DNA from: Triplophysa rosa
Taxonomy: Eukaryota; Chordata; Actinopteri; Cypriniformes; Nemacheilidae
Assembly: GCF_024868665.1 (NCBI RefSeq)
Contig: NW_026634115.1
Location: 62,256-126,255 of the forward strand
Length of the DNA: 64,000 nt
Direction: 5' to 3'
Shown: positions 12,790 to 25,494 of the stretch, piece by piece
How positions within the stretch are numbered: the stretch's first letter is position 1
Layout of the letters: each line of letters opens with the position of its first letter
Position numbers and translations under genes: made by a program
Notes under the pieces: generated by a model
What the model was told of the DNA's origin: nothing
Database searches by the model: none
What the model saw: the letters and a program-made list of their open reading frames with translations, nothing else

Positions 12790-13498
12790 TCCTGCATTTG
12801 AGCCATCATATAATATTACTTAATGTGAATTCCTTACATCATATCTTTCCAAATGTTCTGTCCAAACATACCGCGAATGACCAACTTTATGGAGATGCAG
12901 ATTTCATTTTCCAACAGGACTTGGCACCTGCACACAGTGCCAAAGCTACCAGTACCTGGTTTAAGGACCATGGTATCGCTGTTCTTAATTGGCCAGCAAA
13001 CTCGCCTGACCTTAACCCCATAGAAAATCTATGGGGTATTGTGAAGAGGAACATGCGATATGCCAGACCCAACAATGCAGAAGAGCTGAAGGCCACTATC
13101 AGAGCAACCTGGGCTCTCATAACACCTGAGCAGTGCCACAGACTGATCGACTCCATGCCACGCCGCATTGCTGCAGTAATTCAGGCAAAATGAGCCCCAA
13201 CTAAGTATTGAGTGCTGTACATGCTCATACGTTTCATGTTCATACTTTTCAGTTGGCCAAGATTTCTAAAAATCCTTTCTTTGTATTGGTCTTAAGTAAT
13301 ATTCTAATTTTCTGAGATACTGAATTTGGGATTTTCATTAGTTGTCAGTTATAATCATCAAATTAAAAGAAATAAACATTTGAAATATATCAGTCTGTGT
13401 GTAATGAATGAATATAATATACAAGTTTCACTTTTTGAATGGAATTAGTGAAATAAATCAACTTTTTGATGATATTCTAATTATATGACCAGCACCTG
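12790..13498 (+). mobile_element. Tc1-like transposon, 3' half only
   Basis: The frame 12798-13193 contains the C-terminal half of a Tc1 transposase: FIFQQDLAPAHSAKATSTWF, then NWPANSPDLNPIENLWGIVK with the second catalytic Asp and the Glu of the DDE triad, ending in a short tail and stop. The sequence continues to a terminal repeat ending TTATATGACCAGCACCTG beside a TA at 13499-13500. The N-terminal half and left inverted repeat are absent, so it cannot be mobile. It abuts the start of the recognisable retroviral gag region and may have inserted in or replaced the 5' part of that provirus. Confidence 0.85.
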
Positions 13499-14748
13499 TA
13501 TGTGCGAATCGTATGAAATCGTAGGAAAAAAAATGAAACAAATATGGAACCAAGGTCCTGAGCGTGTTAATAAATCGAACAAAATATCGATCGATGCACC
13601 GTCAACCGTAAAGACACCGCCACCTTATGATACAGCCGTGATTTCTGTCCAAACTCATGCTCAGACCAGTTCAAATTTGTATCCCTCTTTGCTTTCATTT
13701 TCCTCTAGTGCACAACCCCCTCCCCCTCCCGAGTTAAACAAAGAAACTTTACACGCTGCAGCTCAGCCGTCAATGGCGTGGGTCCAAGAGGGTCCTAGAA
13801 TTATTCTTAAACCGGCAACAATGACAGATATTGATACTATATGTAAAACTCTCCTGAACCCAAATAATTCTAACAAATGTTTTGCGATCACACACACACA
13901 TGATATGCACAATTAAGCGGATCTGATTAGAGATCGATCTTATTACAAGTTTTGTATGATGATGTTACTGAATCGTCTCTTATTGTGGAAATTCCTTCTT
14001 TAAGTCTTGATAATGATGACTTGGATGACTCTGGTATACAGCGAGACCCTCATGAATTTTGGTGGGCCAATCCCCATAATGTCACTACATTTTTCGAGCA
14101 GGTTAAGCGTTTTCTAGATGCCCGTGCTCATGTCTGTAGAGATCTGACCCATGCCACAAATACCAAGCTAAATAAGGGAGAATCCGCTTCTGCTATTGTT
14201 TCTCATTTTAAATGTGTGTGGGAAGAAGACGCCCATATTCCAGTAAGCGGTGAAATGTCCTCACTGTTTATAATACGTGCTTAAATAATATGAATCCTGA
14301 TTTGGCACGTTTGGTTCGTGTAACGACTGCAAATTTAATGCAACAAACTGTTGAAGATTTTTGCAAACGCATTTGTGAGTTAGATGCATCTGGTGGTTTC
14401 ACTTCTTTTCGGTTTAAGCCGAAACAGGAAGTTATGCTGGCAGCTTCTCAACAGCAAATGGCTGCAGTGTCTGTGCGTACCAGAAGGAACCAAAGGGGCA
14501 GACCTCAGAATAATCGGGGACCGCCTCGGGGAGGTCTTAAAAGGTCCGGGGTGTGTCGTTATTGTGGTAAACCAGGCCAGTGGGAGAGAGAGTGTAGACT
14601 GAAACAGGAACATGACATCGGACCTCTGCCTCGAGCACCACAGATAAACCAAACTCAAGCACCATTATATGGCAGTGGTTCTGCTGATCAATATCAGGTG
14701 TCTTGGGTGAACAAGAGGGGTGAACAAAATAATCCAAAACATGCTTAG
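13499..14748 (+). pseudogene. Retroviral gag remnant
   Basis: Three consecutive open pieces in different phases (to 13916, 13952-14284, 14290-14748) carry gag-like sequence. There is a proline-rich region with PPPYD (a late-domain-like motif), a capsid-like stretch including FFEQVKRFLDARAHVC, and a nucleocapsid-like end with CRYCGKPGQWEREC followed by basic residues. In the zinc knuckle the expected histidine is a tryptophan. The phase changes and stops between the pieces mean no full gag can be made. Confidence 0.75.
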
Positions 14749-14819
14749 GGGTGCCCACAGAGCGATGTCAGTCCAGATGCACAATCAATGATTTCTTTTC
14801 TTTTAGCAATCGCACGGAT

Positions 14820-17800
14820 GAACTACCCATTGTAAATTTATAAGTAAATGGGGTAGATTACTCATTTTTAATCGACACTGGGGCTACGTGTTCATCTATT
14901 TCTGCAAAATTTTATGAAGGGCCGATCACAAATCGTACTATGTGCTCTGTTGGGGTTTCAGGGACTGAAGTTATTTGTCACATGACACCTGCCATTGAGG
15001 TAAGGGCACTTAATCATCTGCCTTTCTTTCACAAATTTGTAATTACTCCAAATTCACCATTGACTTTTTTTGGGCAGAGATCTCATGCATAAACTTAGCA
15101 TTGAGGTTGTATTTTCAGACAGCTTTGTTAATTTTTCTTTGCTTTCAGATGTCCCAGATGCAACTGTGGAATTAATGCCACACTTCATGTGTAATGACGT
15201 ACCACAACAATTTAAACACAACATTGCTGAGGTAAACCCAACATTGTGGTCACAGTATAAAGATGAATCAAGCCTTGTTGGTATACCCCCTTACAAGGCG
15301 AAATTGATCACACAGAAGCCTGTGTACATGAAGCAATACCCATTGTCACCTGAAAAGGTTGAGGGTATTCAACCGGTAATTGATATTTTTTTTAAAACAA
15401 GAGGTTATTGTCCCCACTCACTCACCTTACAATACACCAATCAATCCCACCAGGAAAGCTGACGGAATGAGTTGGCAGTTGACACAAGACTTGAGGGCTA
15501 TTAATTCATTAATAATTCCTCTGGCCCCGATTGTGCCTGATGTTCCAACTATTCTAAATTCAATACCACACAATGACACCCACTTCACAGTGGTGGATTT
15601 GTGTGCAGCCTTCTTCTCTATCCCCGTCCATGCAGATACTCAGCCGTTGTTTGCATTTACATTTAAAGGTGTGCAGCTGACCTGGACACGCCTTGCTCAG
15701 TGATTTGTTGACAGCCCAGCCGTCTTCTCCGCTGCGGTGAAACGTGTTTTGGACACAATAACAGACCTGCCGTCCACGGTATGTGTCCTACAGTATACTG
15801 ATGACATTTTAATCTCCACTGAAACGGAGGCTGACTGTTTGCACGCCTCAATTGTTGTTTGCAATGTGCTTGCGAGCGCTGGATTTAAGGCCTCGAATGA
15901 AAAACTGCAGTGGGTGCAACCCAAAGTCCATTACCTGGGCCACATCATTTCACCGGGCCTGAAGGCTATTTCAGCTGAGAGGGTGCAGCTGATAAAGACC
16001 ATGCGTACTCCTGCAACTGTGATACAGCTACAAAGTTTTTTGGGGTTGGTGAACTATTGCCGTGCATGGATACCTGACTGTGCATATCATGACAAAGGCC
16101 TACGATGTCTCATTCAACATGGAATGGGTCCGAGGGACTCGTTGAACTGGACTTCTGAAGCGGAAGAACATTTTGATGCATTGAAGATTGCCATCATGTG
16201 CGCTCCTGCATTGGGGCTACCAGACTATTCAAGGCCATTTCACTTGTATGCGGGGGAGGCTATGGGTGTTGTAATGGGCGTTTTGACCCAAGAGCATGCT
16301 GGCAAACCACGTCCTGTTTCTTATTTGTCCAGACAATTACAACAGATAGTCCATGGTATGCCTGCATGCCTTCGTGCTGTGGCTGCGGCGCCGGAGATGG
16401 TAAGAATGGCTGAGAAAATTGTTTCATCACATCCTTTGATTGTATACACCACTGACCAGGTGGGTGTTATTTTGCACAATTTGAAGACACAGCACATGAC
16501 GGCCCAAAGGAGGTCTGGCTATGAAGCAACACTTCTAGCCACAGAAAATTTAACCATTAAGCCCACTTCGGTTTCTAGCCCAGCAATTCAGTCGCTGTAT
16601 GGCTTATCCACATTGATAACTGAAACTGTACCTCATGATTGCATGAATGATATTGAGCGCTCCACTTCGGCCAGGGTCGATCTGAAAGATACGCCCCTGG
16701 ATGGGGGGAGCACTTATACACTGTAAAAAGTAATGAGTAGAGTTTACTTTCTGGGGTAATCAGTTTCCACAGATTTTCTAAGTAAATTCATTCATAATTT
16801 TTAAGCTGATTAAACTTAACAACAACTTTGTATAGTGTAGAGAATTTAGCATAAGCCAAATGGTCGGAGTCATTGAAAGAAGAGCCATCAACCCCCTTTC
16901 ACTCCCCTTTCTCCTGGTTTATTGATACGATCATCAAAAGACCAGAGTCAAAACCTCTCACTGAGAGTGTTGATAACCTTTTGTTTCTCTGTTGGATATT
17001 TTACGACTCCTAAGCTTCAAAGCAGAGGGGAGAAGTCTCTCTGTCTAATCTGAAACTTGGCTAACCAGAGAAACTTCTCTGACAAATAGGAACGTGTGAT
17101 TCAATTGTCCTTTTCTATAAATATATCTAAATATCTAGGTTATATGTTGTCGCTCTTGCCATTTTTAAATAATCTGTAATTGTTAAATAGGCAAGTTAAT
17201 TCAGGCTTTGTTTGTATTCGTACCGCCGAATGAATCATGTCTTGATGCACTTCAAACCTTAGCATATTTGATATATAAATGTTTGTCTTTACAATNATGT
17301 TCTCATTCTGTTTACGCCAAATTCTGACTCTACCATTTGAATGTCTCAACAGAAATCGAGACTCATCAGACCAGGCAACATTTTTCCAGTCTTCAACTGT
17401 CCAATTTTGGTGAGCTCGTGCAAATTGTAGCCTCTTTTTCCTATTTGTAGTGGAGATGAGTGGTACCCGGTGGGGTCTTCTGCTGTTGTAGCCCATCTGC
17501 CTCAAGGTTGTGCGTGTTGTGGCTTCACAAATGCTTTGCTGCATACCTCGGTTGTAACGAGTGGTTATTTCAGTCAAAGTTGCTCTTCTATCAGCTTGAA
17601 TCAGTCGGCCCATTCTCCTCTGACCTCTAGCATCAACAAGGCATTTTCGCCCACAGGACTGCCGCATACTGGATGTTTTTCCCTTTTCACACCATTCTTT
17701 GTAAACCCTAGAAATGGTTGTGCGTGAAAATCCCAGTAACTGAGCAGATTGTGAAATACTCAGACCGGCCCGTCTGGCACCAACAACCATGCCACGCTCA

Positions 17801-19640
17801 AAATTGCTTAAATCACCTTTCTTTCCCATTCTGACATTCAGTTTGGAGTTCAGGAGATTGTCTTGACCAGGACCACACCCCTAAATGCATTGAAGCAACT
17901 GCCATGTGATTGGTTGATTAGATAATTGCATTAATGAGAAATTGAACAGGTGTTCCTAATAATCCTTTAGGTGAGTGTATATAGATGGCTCATGTTCAAG
18001 ACCGTCTGATGGAGTGTCTCTGTGTGGATATGCCATTGTGACACAGGAGGGTGAGAGGGTGGAGGAATATCTCAGCACAGGGTGCAGAAATAATTGCATT
18101 AACAAGAGCCTGCGAGTTAACAAAAGGCAAAGAGCCACCATCTATACAGATAGCAAATATGCGTACGGGGTCGTTCAAGACTTTGGCCAGACTTGGGCTA
18201 GGCGCAATTTTCAGACATCTGAGGGCAAACCAATATCACATGCAGAGTTTGTGGGAGATCTATTACAAGCTGTAATGTTGCCATCTGAACTAGCTGTAGT
18301 GAAGGTCAAGGGACATGCGTCAGGAGATGATCCAGACGCTGTTGGCAACAGAAATGCTGATGAAATGGCCAAATGGGCTGCGGAACATGCAGTTTTCCCC
18401 ATATCAGAGAGCGCAGAGTAGGGACGTAGAAACAATGATGTTTGCATGTATCATGTACATGTTCCTGACATAGATTTGAAAAATTTGCAAAATCAACCCA
18501 CACAGGGAGACGAGAAACATTGGGCAGAAAATGGATGCGCCCCAGATTCTAACGGTTTGATAAGAGATAAAAACGGCAGAATCGCATTACCAAAGCTGTC
18601 TTTGGTGGTATTGATAAGACATTACCACGGTATTTCGCACAACAGCGCGTCTAAAGTTACACAGACGATTAATCGCCTGTATTGTATACAGGATACAGCA
18701 AACATGGTCAAACTAATTGTAGACTCGTGTTTGATATGTGCCAAAACAAACCCTCACAGAAAAACGCCACACGACACGTTACCGTTTCCAGAAGTGCCTT
18801 TTCAGTGCCTTCAAATAGATTTTTCTCATATACCAGCGGTTGGAAATCTAAAATACATGCTAACTATAGTCGATAGGTTTTCAAAATGGCCTGAAGTTTT
18901 TGCGTGTGCGAAGGAGGATGCGAAAACGGTAGTGAAAATACTGTCGAAAGAAGTAATTCCGCGCTTCGGCATTCCTATGACTATCGAAAGTGAAAACGGC
19001 ACGCCATTCACATGGAAAGTGACCAAACTATTGGCTAAAGCGTTAGCCATAGATTGGCACGATAATATACTCTACCACCCGCATTCGTCGGGGTGGTGGA
19101 ACGAACACACCGAACAATCAAAGATAAGATCACGAAAGCCTGTATGGAAACAAGCAGGAAATGGCCACATGTGCTACCAGCCGTATTGGCAAAAATGAGA
19201 ATGACCCCATCCTCAACGACAAAATACTCACCATTTGAGATTTTGATGGGTAGGCCTTTCCCGACCCCTTGGGTCAAAGGTCGCGCAGTCGTTTCTTCCC
19301 TAGGAGACATGGATGTGATCCTGGATGACCACGTGATTTCACTTATTGATAAACTGAATTCTGTGTGTGCTGATGTTTCTCTTTCTCTCCCTATTCCATC
19401 AGATAAGCTCACCCATAATTTCATTCCAGGCCAACAGGTGCCGATTCGGAGTCTGAAACCAGACGCCGTGTGGGAACCGAGATATCTGGGGCCAGCTGTA
19501 GTTATCGCGGTAACGAGAACTGGACTTCTGAAGGATCATCAACTGCAGTGGATTCATAAATCCAGGCTGAAACATCTGCCAACATCCGCATCACCAATTG
19601 ACACTGTAGGGCCTAAGAAGCCTGCCCAAAGTGTGTGACA
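14820..19640 (+). pseudogene. Retroviral pol remnant (PR, RT, RNase H, IN)
   Basis: A protease active-site motif, IDTGATCSSIS, lies near 14870. RT spans about 15250-16500, with DLRAINSLI, FTVVDLCAAFFSIPVH and the catalytic box QYTDDILIST near 15800. A phase change occurs around 15400-15460 and an in-frame stop near 15702. RNase H begins before 16717 and resumes at 17978 in the phase expected after removal of the insertion (YIDGSCS, later TIYTDSKYAYGVV). Integrase follows at about 18446-19640: a CLICAKTNPHRKTPH zinc-region end and the core QIDFSHIPAVGNLKYMLTIVDRFSKW, quoted in part, with IESENGTPF where the second catalytic Asp would be expected, and a frameshift near 19090-19200. Clearly non-functional. 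Confidence 0.8.
16717..17977 (-). mobile_element. Tc1-like insertion inside pol, partly replaced by another MITE
   Basis: The minus frame from 17829 encodes the N-terminal half of a Tc1 transposase: a paired-type helix-turn-helix (LSISQSAQLLGFSRTTISRV, about residues 24-43), DNA-binding repeats, and the first catalytic region (WSDESRF). It then breaks near an undetermined base at 17296. The right terminus is the Tc1 inverted repeat (reverse complement starts CACTCACCTAAAGGATTATT). The left terminus differs: CACTGTAAAAAGTAATGAG, with a matching TATAGTGTA near 16840. So the left third was replaced by, or received, a small MITE. A TA lies at each outer edge, as expected for Tc1/mariner. Confidence 0.78.
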
Positions 19641-19798
19641 GGGCACTGGTGAGAGGGCTTGCGCCAGACAGAAGATCCTTGCTCTTGTAGTGGGCGAGGG
19701 GGCCACCTGTTGGCTGAACAGAGGGCCTGGGCAAATTTTGCCCCATTTATAGCTTCCCGATCACCTCTGAAGGTTCCCGTTACACATTTGGGTCTAAA

Positions 19799-20312
19799 TT
19801 GTCCAATATGTCAGTCATATTTCTGGTATTGATCCTGGCCGGTGCACAAGCAATTAAATTAATAGATGAAGATGATTCATGGTTAGACCATCATGATCCA
19901 CCACATTCATATGCCACAAACATGTGGTGGAGATTGGCTAATTACACCGTAAAGACAAGTGACATGATAGTTGTTGTACTTATGTTCCAGATAATGATGC
20001 GGATGGACATCTGATCAACCAAGGAATTAAGGACGTCACCAGAGCAGTTGATGAGATGACCAGCCGAGAGAGGAATGGAGATGAATGGGACTGGAGTTTG
20101 AGTTTTTCCAGCCTGTTCCGTAAAATCAAACATTGGCTAATTTGAATCGTTATAATTATTTCATGCATTCTGGTTTTGCTTTGCTTATGGCCCTGTATGG
20201 CTAATATTTGCCGTGCATTAAAATCATCTATATGTGTAATTATGAAAGGTTACCATGTTGCTCAGGCAAGACCAGGGGATAAGATGAACACGAATCCGGA
20301 TGTAATGTAAGG
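19799..20312 (+). pseudogene. Retroviral env remnant (ends only)
   Basis: The frame opening at 19799 starts with a signal-peptide-like hydrophobic run (VIFLVLILAGAQA). After a phase change near 19990 the sequence reads a short piece that leads into a hydrophobic membrane-anchor-like stretch (IVIIISCILVLLCLW) and a cytoplasmic-tail-like end with stop near 20309. Only about 500 bp separate the two, so surface and most transmembrane domains are deleted. The env identity is inferred from position between pol and the LTR plus the hydrophobic profile. Confidence 0.5.
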
Positions 20313-20451
20313 ACAGAGGTAAAATATCTGCTCAGACTGGACATGGTCCTTAGATTAGGAATTTTCTTTATATTTTCCATTTTTACTTTTACTGTTTATC
20401 ATGGATGCGGAAAATTAACTGGTAAGTCATAAATGACTTAAAGAGGGCAAC

Positions 20452-20780
20452 TGTTAGATTTAATTTCCGCATAAATGAATACAAGCCCACAAAAATGAAT
20501 GGTTTTTAAGCTCACTGAATACATTGCTGGCTATATGTGGAGGAAGGGATTCCTTCTGGCTATATGTGGAGGAGGGGATTCCTTCTAAGCTAAACATTCT
20601 TTGTCTGACATGCTATACCTTATTTGGTCATTCTGTGAACCCCTGGACATATGAAACCTTCCAGATGTCTTCTGGTACCGTATATAAAGACTTGTAGTTT
20701 CTAAAATAAATGAGTTCAAAAGCTTGATGCCTCTCTGTCTTGTTTTTGTGCTCCCAGATCTGCAGAAGAATTCTCTCACA
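20452..20780 (+). repeat. 3' LTR of the endogenous retrovirus
   Basis: Starts TGTTAG after a purine-rich tract (AAAGAGGGCAAC), ends CTCTCACA, 329 bp. Contains TATATAAA at 20681-20688 and AATAAA at 20705-20710. A 29-bp direct duplication at about 20529-20586 (unit begins GGCTATATGTGGAGGA) sits where U3 enhancer repeats usually lie. The 5' partner is not in the window. Confidence 0.75.
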
Positions 20781-20859
20781 ACATCCAACCTATTCCTCAT
20801 TTGATTTTAATGGTGAACCAAAACACAGAAAGAAACTTAGTGTTCGAAAGGAACCTGAA

Positions 20860-21618
20860 GTTCACATCTCAAATGTCACAAAAACAGCCTTCTTCCACCT
20901 TAGAAATGTTGCCATATTACGAAATATTTTATGTGTTGCTGGCGCAAAGAAGCTTATTCATGCATTTGTGACCTCAAGACTTGACTACTGTAATGCACTG
21001 CTTAGTGGTTGTCCTGCATCATCAATAAACAAACTACAGTTAGTTCAGAATGCAGAAGCCAGAGTTCTAACCAGGTCCAGAAAATACGATCACATAACCC
21101 CAATGTTATCAACCCTTCACTGGTTACCCATTAAGTATCGTATTGACTTTAAAAGTTCTTTTAATCACTTATAAAGCCTGAAACGGTTTAGCCCCTACCT
21201 ATATAACAGAGCTTCTACCACACTACAACCCATCACGCTCTCTAAGATCTCAAAACTCCAGACTTTTGATAACACCTAGAATAACTAAATCCACCAAAGG
21301 GGGTAGAGCTTTCTCAAATGTAGCACCTAAACTCTGGAATAGCCTCCCCGATACTATTCGAGGGTCAGACACACTCTCCCAATTTAAATCTAGATTAAAG
21401 ACACATCTTTTCATATATACCACAGGGAGACTGCATTTATTAGATATTATTTACTAGAATAATCTTGCTTGTTCTATAAACACCATGCACTGTGCTGTGT
21501 TTTACCTTTTTTTTGTGTGTGTGTTTTTCAGTTTTTCTTATTTTCTCCTGTAAAGCTGCTTTGGAACAATGCACATTGTGAAAAGCGCTATATAAATGAA
21601 ATTGAATTGAATTGAAGT
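20860..21618 (+). mobile_element. L2-type LINE, 3' end copy
   Basis: Same family as the element at 1-3310 and highly similar over ACATCTCAAATGTCAC and onward. It keeps the segment the first copy has lost (about 21020-21140) but lacks most of the 3' UTR the first copy carries. The C-terminal frame runs 20740-21174, then after a one-base slip continues to the end of ORF2 near 21457. The tail is TGTGAAAAGCGCTATATAAA plus ATTGAATTGA repeats. 5'-truncated, dead. Confidence 0.88.
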
Positions 21619-22719
21619 TTAACACAGACAACACACACACTTCAAGAGCAGAACAAAGCAAACCTATCTTGGCTGAATATTCTTGCCACTTGACCCTTGA
21701 ATTTTAATGTTGTTAAAATAATCTATTGACTGTTGCCATTGTTAATGTTTGTTTTGTTATGTCTTTGAGAGACTTAAGCTGTGTCTGACTTCGCCCCCAT
21801 TTATCTCCTAGATAATGGCCCAAATCCGGCAGGCCAGAAAAATTACTCCGCCCAGTTGCGGTTGCCATACTCATGCCAAATCTGGGATGAATGACGCCCC
21901 AGAATCAGCCCAAGTACCCTGGCCGAGTCCAGGTGCTAAAAGTGATCGGACACTGCCAGCATAGGGCCACAATCATGCCATCTAAAAACTGTACACTCAG
22001 CCAGCAAATCTACATGTGTTTAATAAGAACAACAAAACTTTTGGCAAAATTAGCCTTTTTTTACCTAAATTAAGTATATAAATTATTCTTAATCATGCAC
22101 TTCATAAAAACTACTAAAATACAATTACAATAAACAAATGGAAGTGATCGATAAAACATCTGTACACTACTCAAGTAAGTGTACCTTAAAAGAAGGACAG
22201 ATTGACAGAAAGAAATGAGAGAGGGAACAGAAAATTAAGAATATAAAGAATTTGCTTGTTTTCAGTGCCTCTCAAGTCCTGATCACCAGCTTGCCACTGA
22301 AATAAAATAATTTCTGTGAGCAGCTGTTTAAAGAAAACATTACTATAATATTAACACTTATTTCTTGATTAATCATTTAAAGTGTAGGTATCATGCTATG
22401 TCATGCCATCTGACTTCTTTACACTGTTAAACGTGCTGGCTTAACATGGTCACTTGTTAAAAAATGAGTTGGATGAATGACGTAGTATTTCTGTACTTGA
22501 TGCACTCTCCCAGCACTCCAAATTTTTTTGTAAAGTTTTTTCTAATTATGGATCCCTGTGTCATCCTATTCCTTTTATTGTCCATTCTACCGGAAAAGCA
22601 TGGCAAGGCGAAGGTGAAAGAGCCCGCCCACGAGCCAACCAACGAGCGAGACCTGCTTACCATCAAGATTGTGTGCTCTGCGTCAAGATGGGCTGCAATG
22701 CACGTTTTTTGGCATTTTT
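21619..22719. other. Unassigned spacer
   Basis: No recognisable gene. Contains AT-rich runs and short simple-sequence stretches. Confidence 0.35.
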
Positions 22720-25211
22720 TTATGAATCGGTATCGGCCGATTGTGCTGCAAATTAGACCGATTAATAGGTAGGCGCATCTGCGAGCAGCTAAGCGTTGCT
22801 GTGGAATACGTGACGCTGCCACTTGCAGCAAGCAGATTGCCATTCCACCGGCATGATCGCCCGCCTGCTATCTTCCTAAGAAAATGGTAAGTACTTACTC
22901 TTCATTCTTAATCTAGCCTTATATATTTCATGATTGGTTAAATATGATGCTAGTTTTGGAGAAAGAATGGAGAAAAAAAATGCAAATGACTTTTTGGAAC
23001 TGTGCTGAATTGTTAGCGAGCCTTCAACCAGCTGTAGTTTAGGCTAACGTTACAGGTAGGCACGGGTACCACAACCTGGCAACGAGCCCAGCGGCTAAAT
23101 TATTATAGTAGCCTGCGTTATATAGATAAACTCCGATGTTAACAATTCTGTTTCTGTACCGGAGAATTTCTCTCCGTCTGAGCCTGCATGTGAGACCGAG
23201 CAGCTCACACTCTGCAGCCGTTCCGTGTTCACAGCTTCAGCTAACGATGACAGGACAGACCATTTCGAACGCGTAATTACATTGTAGCCTACTAAAATTG
23301 ATTCAGACCATGCTTATAAGTGCAACAAGTCATTTGTGTGTCAAAGTAGAAACGCGTGTAATTCATATGAAACTTCTAACTTGAATGTGTCTGTGGGTCC
23401 GACATAGCCTCCAAGAAATCATCACTTGTGGTCAGTGCACTCTTGGGCTCGTTCACAGTCACAGAACACGTTTCTGTTAAAAACACGAGACGTGGGGGGT
23501 ACTGAACTGATTTTAATTTGAGCTCCCCTTAGAACGCTTTGTCATGCGCGATATGCTGCAAAAGACACGAGCGCAGAATCATACATTACCGTCTAACACG
23601 TGTTAGAAAAAAAAGTACATTGGAATGGAAAAATGCATTCTGTTTAAATGGCCATTAAACCGGTAATAAGCAGCAGGCTGTGTGATATGAGTTAATTCTT
23701 TTATCATTGTTATCACTTACAGATTATGGTAATTTGACTTATAGCAATGTCTGTCAACAAACATAAACAAAAATCATGCTTCAGAACAGTTTGAGAAGGC
23801 CCTTAAAAGTTTTGAGCAACGTATTATTACTATGAACTAGGCTACTGTTATTACTATTTATTGCTTGTACCCTGCAATAAACATTTACTCAAACTCTTGA
23901 TCACCTGTTTTTTTCCAAAAGATATTAGATTATTCCATGCACATCCTCAAAATGTAATTATAGAAAAACTGACTTTAAAAACTACAAAGCTTGTTTTTTT
24001 AATAATTACAGATGGCTGAAAAGAAATCAAACCCAGTATGGCAGTATTTCACGGAGCCAACATCAGGGAAGGCCAAGTGCATATCTGCCAGAAATTGCTG
24101 AGCATGGGAGCACAAAAAGGAAAGACTAAAAATACCACAAACATGTGGAATCATCTGAAAGTCCACCACCTCCAAGCTTATAAAGACGCACAGAAGGAGA
24201 AAGAAGATGCAGCTGCTTTTGCACCCAACTTACTTCAGCCCACTGTAGTACAGATGTTTGATTCTCAAAGAAAAATGGCAAAATATGATCCCCGGTCCAA
24301 AAAAATTGATACCCTAATCACAGAAATGATTGCTACAGACAACCAGCCCTTTACAGCGGTTTCAGATATTGGCTTCCAGCGCTTGCTGACAACGATAGAA
24401 CCAAGATATACAATCAAAAGTGACAAATACTACCGCACAGACATGCTGGACAGTGTGCACACAAAGGTTGCACAGCGAATTAAGACACTAATTGCATCAG
24501 AGAATGCTGGCCGCCATTTGTCCTTCACAACAGACTGTTGGTCTGGAGAAACTAAATCGTTAATGAGCCTAACATGTCATTTTATAGACAGTAACGGCAA
24601 AGGAAACTGGTAGTCCTAAATGTCAAGGCCATGTCTGGCTCCCATACTGGGGACTACATCAGCGAGAGATCCTTAGCATGCTAAATGATTGGGACATCAA
24701 CCAAGACAGAGTGATGCTTGTGCTGTGAGACAGTGGTGCAAACATGATTAAAGGCCTTAGATTGGCATATATACCAGACTTAAGCTGCAGTACACACACA
24801 TTACAGCTTGTGGTGAAAGAGGGCATCAGCAGTCAGCGAGTAGTGAGGGACATCGTTGCCAAATTGAAGACATGTGCTACACACTTTAGGCACTCTGTGC
24901 TTGCAAAGCAGCATCTCAGAGCCATTCAAAAAGATATTGGCCTCCCCCAGCACAGCATCATTCAGGATGTTCCCTTCCCACCCGCTGGAACTCCACATTA
25001 CATATGTTGCAGAGGATGCTGGAGCAGAAGCGAGTCCCTGAACCTCTATGCAGCAGAACATGGAAAGTTTACCACACTACCTGCAGGACAATGGGATATA
25101 ATCTCAAATTTTATTGATACACTGGGCCCTATTGAGGAAGTGACGTTTGATGCGAGCAAGGCAGAGGCCTCAATCTCCTGCATCATCCCATGCATTGCTG
25201 TGCTGAATATT

Positions 25212-25366
25212 TCCTGTAGCTCAGTGGTAAGAGCACGGCGTTAACAACGCCAAGGTCGTGGGTTCGATCCCAGTGGATTGCACATACTTAGAAACAAATG
25301 TATAGGATAATGCAATGTAAGTCGCTTTGGATAAAAGCGTCTGCCAAATGCATAAATATAAATGTA
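25212..25366 (+). repeat. tRNA-derived SINE
   Basis: The head contains a Pol III A box (TAGCTCAGTGGTAAGAGC) and B box (GGTTCGATCCC). The tail is CTTTGGATAAAAGCGTCTG followed by AAATGCATAAATATAAATGTA. It lies inside the hAT transposase pseudogene and resembles cyprinid HAmo-type SINEs. The head is not a working tRNA gene because the body is not followed by a proper acceptor stem. An opposite-strand relative is at 35371. Confidence 0.82.
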
Positions 25367-25494
25367 AGATGGTGCTTCAGGCAGAGGGTCCCACCACAAG
25401 TCGGATCAAAACACTTGGAGAGTGTCAAAACACTGCAAAGCTTGGAGAGACGATTTGCAAAGATGGAGGAGACCAAATGTTTGGTGCTGGCAAC

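Larger units (their letters stand above)
13499..20780 (+). mobile_element. Endogenous retrovirus, 5'-truncated, with Tc1 insertion
   Basis: Provirus remnant in the order gag, protease, reverse transcriptase, RNase H, integrase, env remnant, 3' LTR, all on the plus strand. It is broken by frameshifts and stops in gag and pol, a 1.26-kb transposon insertion in the RNase H region (16717-17977), and loss of most of env. No 5' LTR or primer-binding site is recognisable upstream. The large single-zinc-knuckle gag/pol arrangement with an env tail suggests a class I (gamma/epsilon-like) fish retrovirus. That placement is inference from motifs and order. Confidence 0.85.

Noticed and set aside
22457..22843. 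Frames of 102 and 128 codons on opposite strands
   Set aside because: Cover spacer and hAT 5' untranslated sequence; no motif.
25212..25285. Candidate tRNA gene
   Set aside because: The A and B boxes belong to the SINE head. The downstream body and LINE-like tail show it is a retroposon.
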